From contig JACKFA010000008.1 of NCBI GenBank assembly GCA_020632715.1, positions 62,001 through 126,000 of the forward strand: a stretch of DNA of 64,000 nt. Reading direction: 5' to 3'. The notes under the pieces are model-generated. The model was given only the letters and a program-made list of their open reading frames with translations. It was not told the DNA's origin and did no database searches. The stretch is from Deltaproteobacteria bacterium (lineage in GTDB: Bacteria > Myxococcota_A > UBA9042 > PHBI01). Both the position numbers and the translations under genes were made by a program. Positions 63,407 through 64,000 of the stretch are shown in pieces (the stretch's first letter is position 1; each line of letters opens with the position of its first letter).

Positions 63407-64000
63407 TTAAAACCCAGGAGGCGCTCCATCAAAGACACAGAGCAGCAAATCAGGGTCGCAGTGGGTCTTGAAGTCAGGATTGATGCCGCTCCCGACCGCG
63501 ATCCCCAGCTCCGGCTGAGCCGCCGCGTTACAGAGGTTGTCGTCCGGATCCCCGTTCTCGTCGTCGCAGAACGCCGCCGGGTAGAGGCCGACCGCCGAGT
63601 AGGTCGCCGTGCAGCCGTCGTGCGTGTACTCGAGGTCACCGACGAAGACCGTGCCGGTCACCGCGGCGGACACGTAGAAGCGGAGGTTCGACCACTTGTA
63701 CGTGTAGCTCGTCGCGGGCTCCGCCGGGAGCCCCGGATCCTCGGGGTCCTCGGGATCCGGGTCGACCGCCGGCAGCGCCGGGAAGTTCTGCACCGCCGAG
63801 GTCAGCGTCGGCACGCTGCAGATGTTGTCCGAGTCCGGCTTGGCCGTCGCGAAGTCGCCCTTCGCGTACGGCGCGTTCGCCGAGTCCGGCACGTCGCCGA
63901 GGCGGTCCGTGTAGTCGTCGACGAGGACGCCGAGATCCTCCGCCTGGATCGCCATGAGCGCGTGGTCGTTGTCGGGGCCGGTGCCGTCGCTGTTCGGGTA
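63407..64000 (-). CDS. Exported-type protein of unknown function (5' partial)
   Basis: At least 197 residues; the frame is open to the right edge, so the start is outside the window. Visible sequence includes a Pro/Asp/Glu linker (AVDPDPEDPEDPGLPAEPAT), strands SYTYKWSNLRFYVSAAVTGT and TVFVGDLEYTHDGCTATYSA, and acidic Cys-containing loops (FCDDENGDPDDNLCNAAAQP, THCDPDLLLCVFDGAP). The Cys and Asp-rich loops suggest an extracytoplasmic protein. It directly precedes tonB (50 bp), so it may be a substrate-binding or outer-membrane-associated partner (inference). Confidence 0.65.
   Translation of the reverse strand, partial: YPNSDGTGPDNDHALMAIQAEDLGVLVDDYTDRLGDVPDSANAPYAKGDFATAKPDSDNICSVPTLTSAVQNFPALPAVDPDPEDPEDPGLPAEPATSYTYKWSNLRFYVSAAVTGTVFVGDLEYTHDGCTATYSAVGLYPAAFCDDENGDPDDNLCNAAAQPELGIAVGSGINPDFKTHCDPDLLLCVFDGAPPGF

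Overview
The window is a very GC-rich bacterial segment in which almost every codon ends in G or C. It has many lipoproteins, Asp/Thr/Pro-rich linkers after lipoboxes, Cys-rich secreted proteins, a Tat-exported PhoD-like phosphatase, TonB/ExbB/ExbD sets and a degenerate NtrC-type regulator. Together these point to a Gram-negative member of the Myxococcota (Polyangia-like). That assignment is inferred from style and gene content, since there is no rRNA here. No phage, insertion sequence or CRISPR array was seen. Single-base frame breaks recur at G/C runs, so some broken genes may be assembly errors.

Region 1 (1-19739) is one giant secreted-type gene, cut by the left edge, of roughly 6,500 codons. 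It holds about 54 repeats of some 72 residues, then beta-rich domains, a LamG-like domain with Cys-rich inserts and a C-terminal array of Cys-rich modules. Its frame breaks at four places, three of which lie within about 340 bp and cancel out.

Region 2 (19752-33282) follows with a hypothetical gene, msrB and a block that looks like surface-glycan synthesis. It contains three different polytopic GT-C-like membrane proteins, an AlgI-like MBOAT O-acyltransferase and an SGNH-like protein. A disrupted gene shares the SGNH protein's C-terminal domain. Two of the GT-C-like proteins, encoded convergently, share an unusual C-terminal cysteine module. A dispersed 'ACCACGGAGACACGGAG' repeat lies beside this block and again near 50.5 kb.

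Region 3 (33409-50475) is mixed. It has an exported barrel-like protein, a DUF3347-like lipoprotein, a secreted Tudor-like/RG-rich protein, queG, a PhoD-like phosphatase, and a small lipoprotein overlapping polA. After these come a GAF-GAF histidine kinase, an exbB-exbD pair, a carboxypeptidase-regulatory/PDZ protein, an FtsB-like protein and a CsgG-like protein.

Region 4 (50609-57753, all minus) encodes a YkgJ-like protein, a CxxC protein, an amidohydrolase lipoprotein, a second lipoprotein, an OPA-type MFS transporter, a HAD protein, a stand-alone LeuA-type regulatory domain and an RluA-type pseudouridine synthase. Region 5 (57969-64000) has the degenerate sigma-54-activator-like regulator, tRNA-Ala(CGC) with promoter and terminator, and a minus-strand tonB-exbB-exbD-exbD operon preceded by a gene cut by the right edge.
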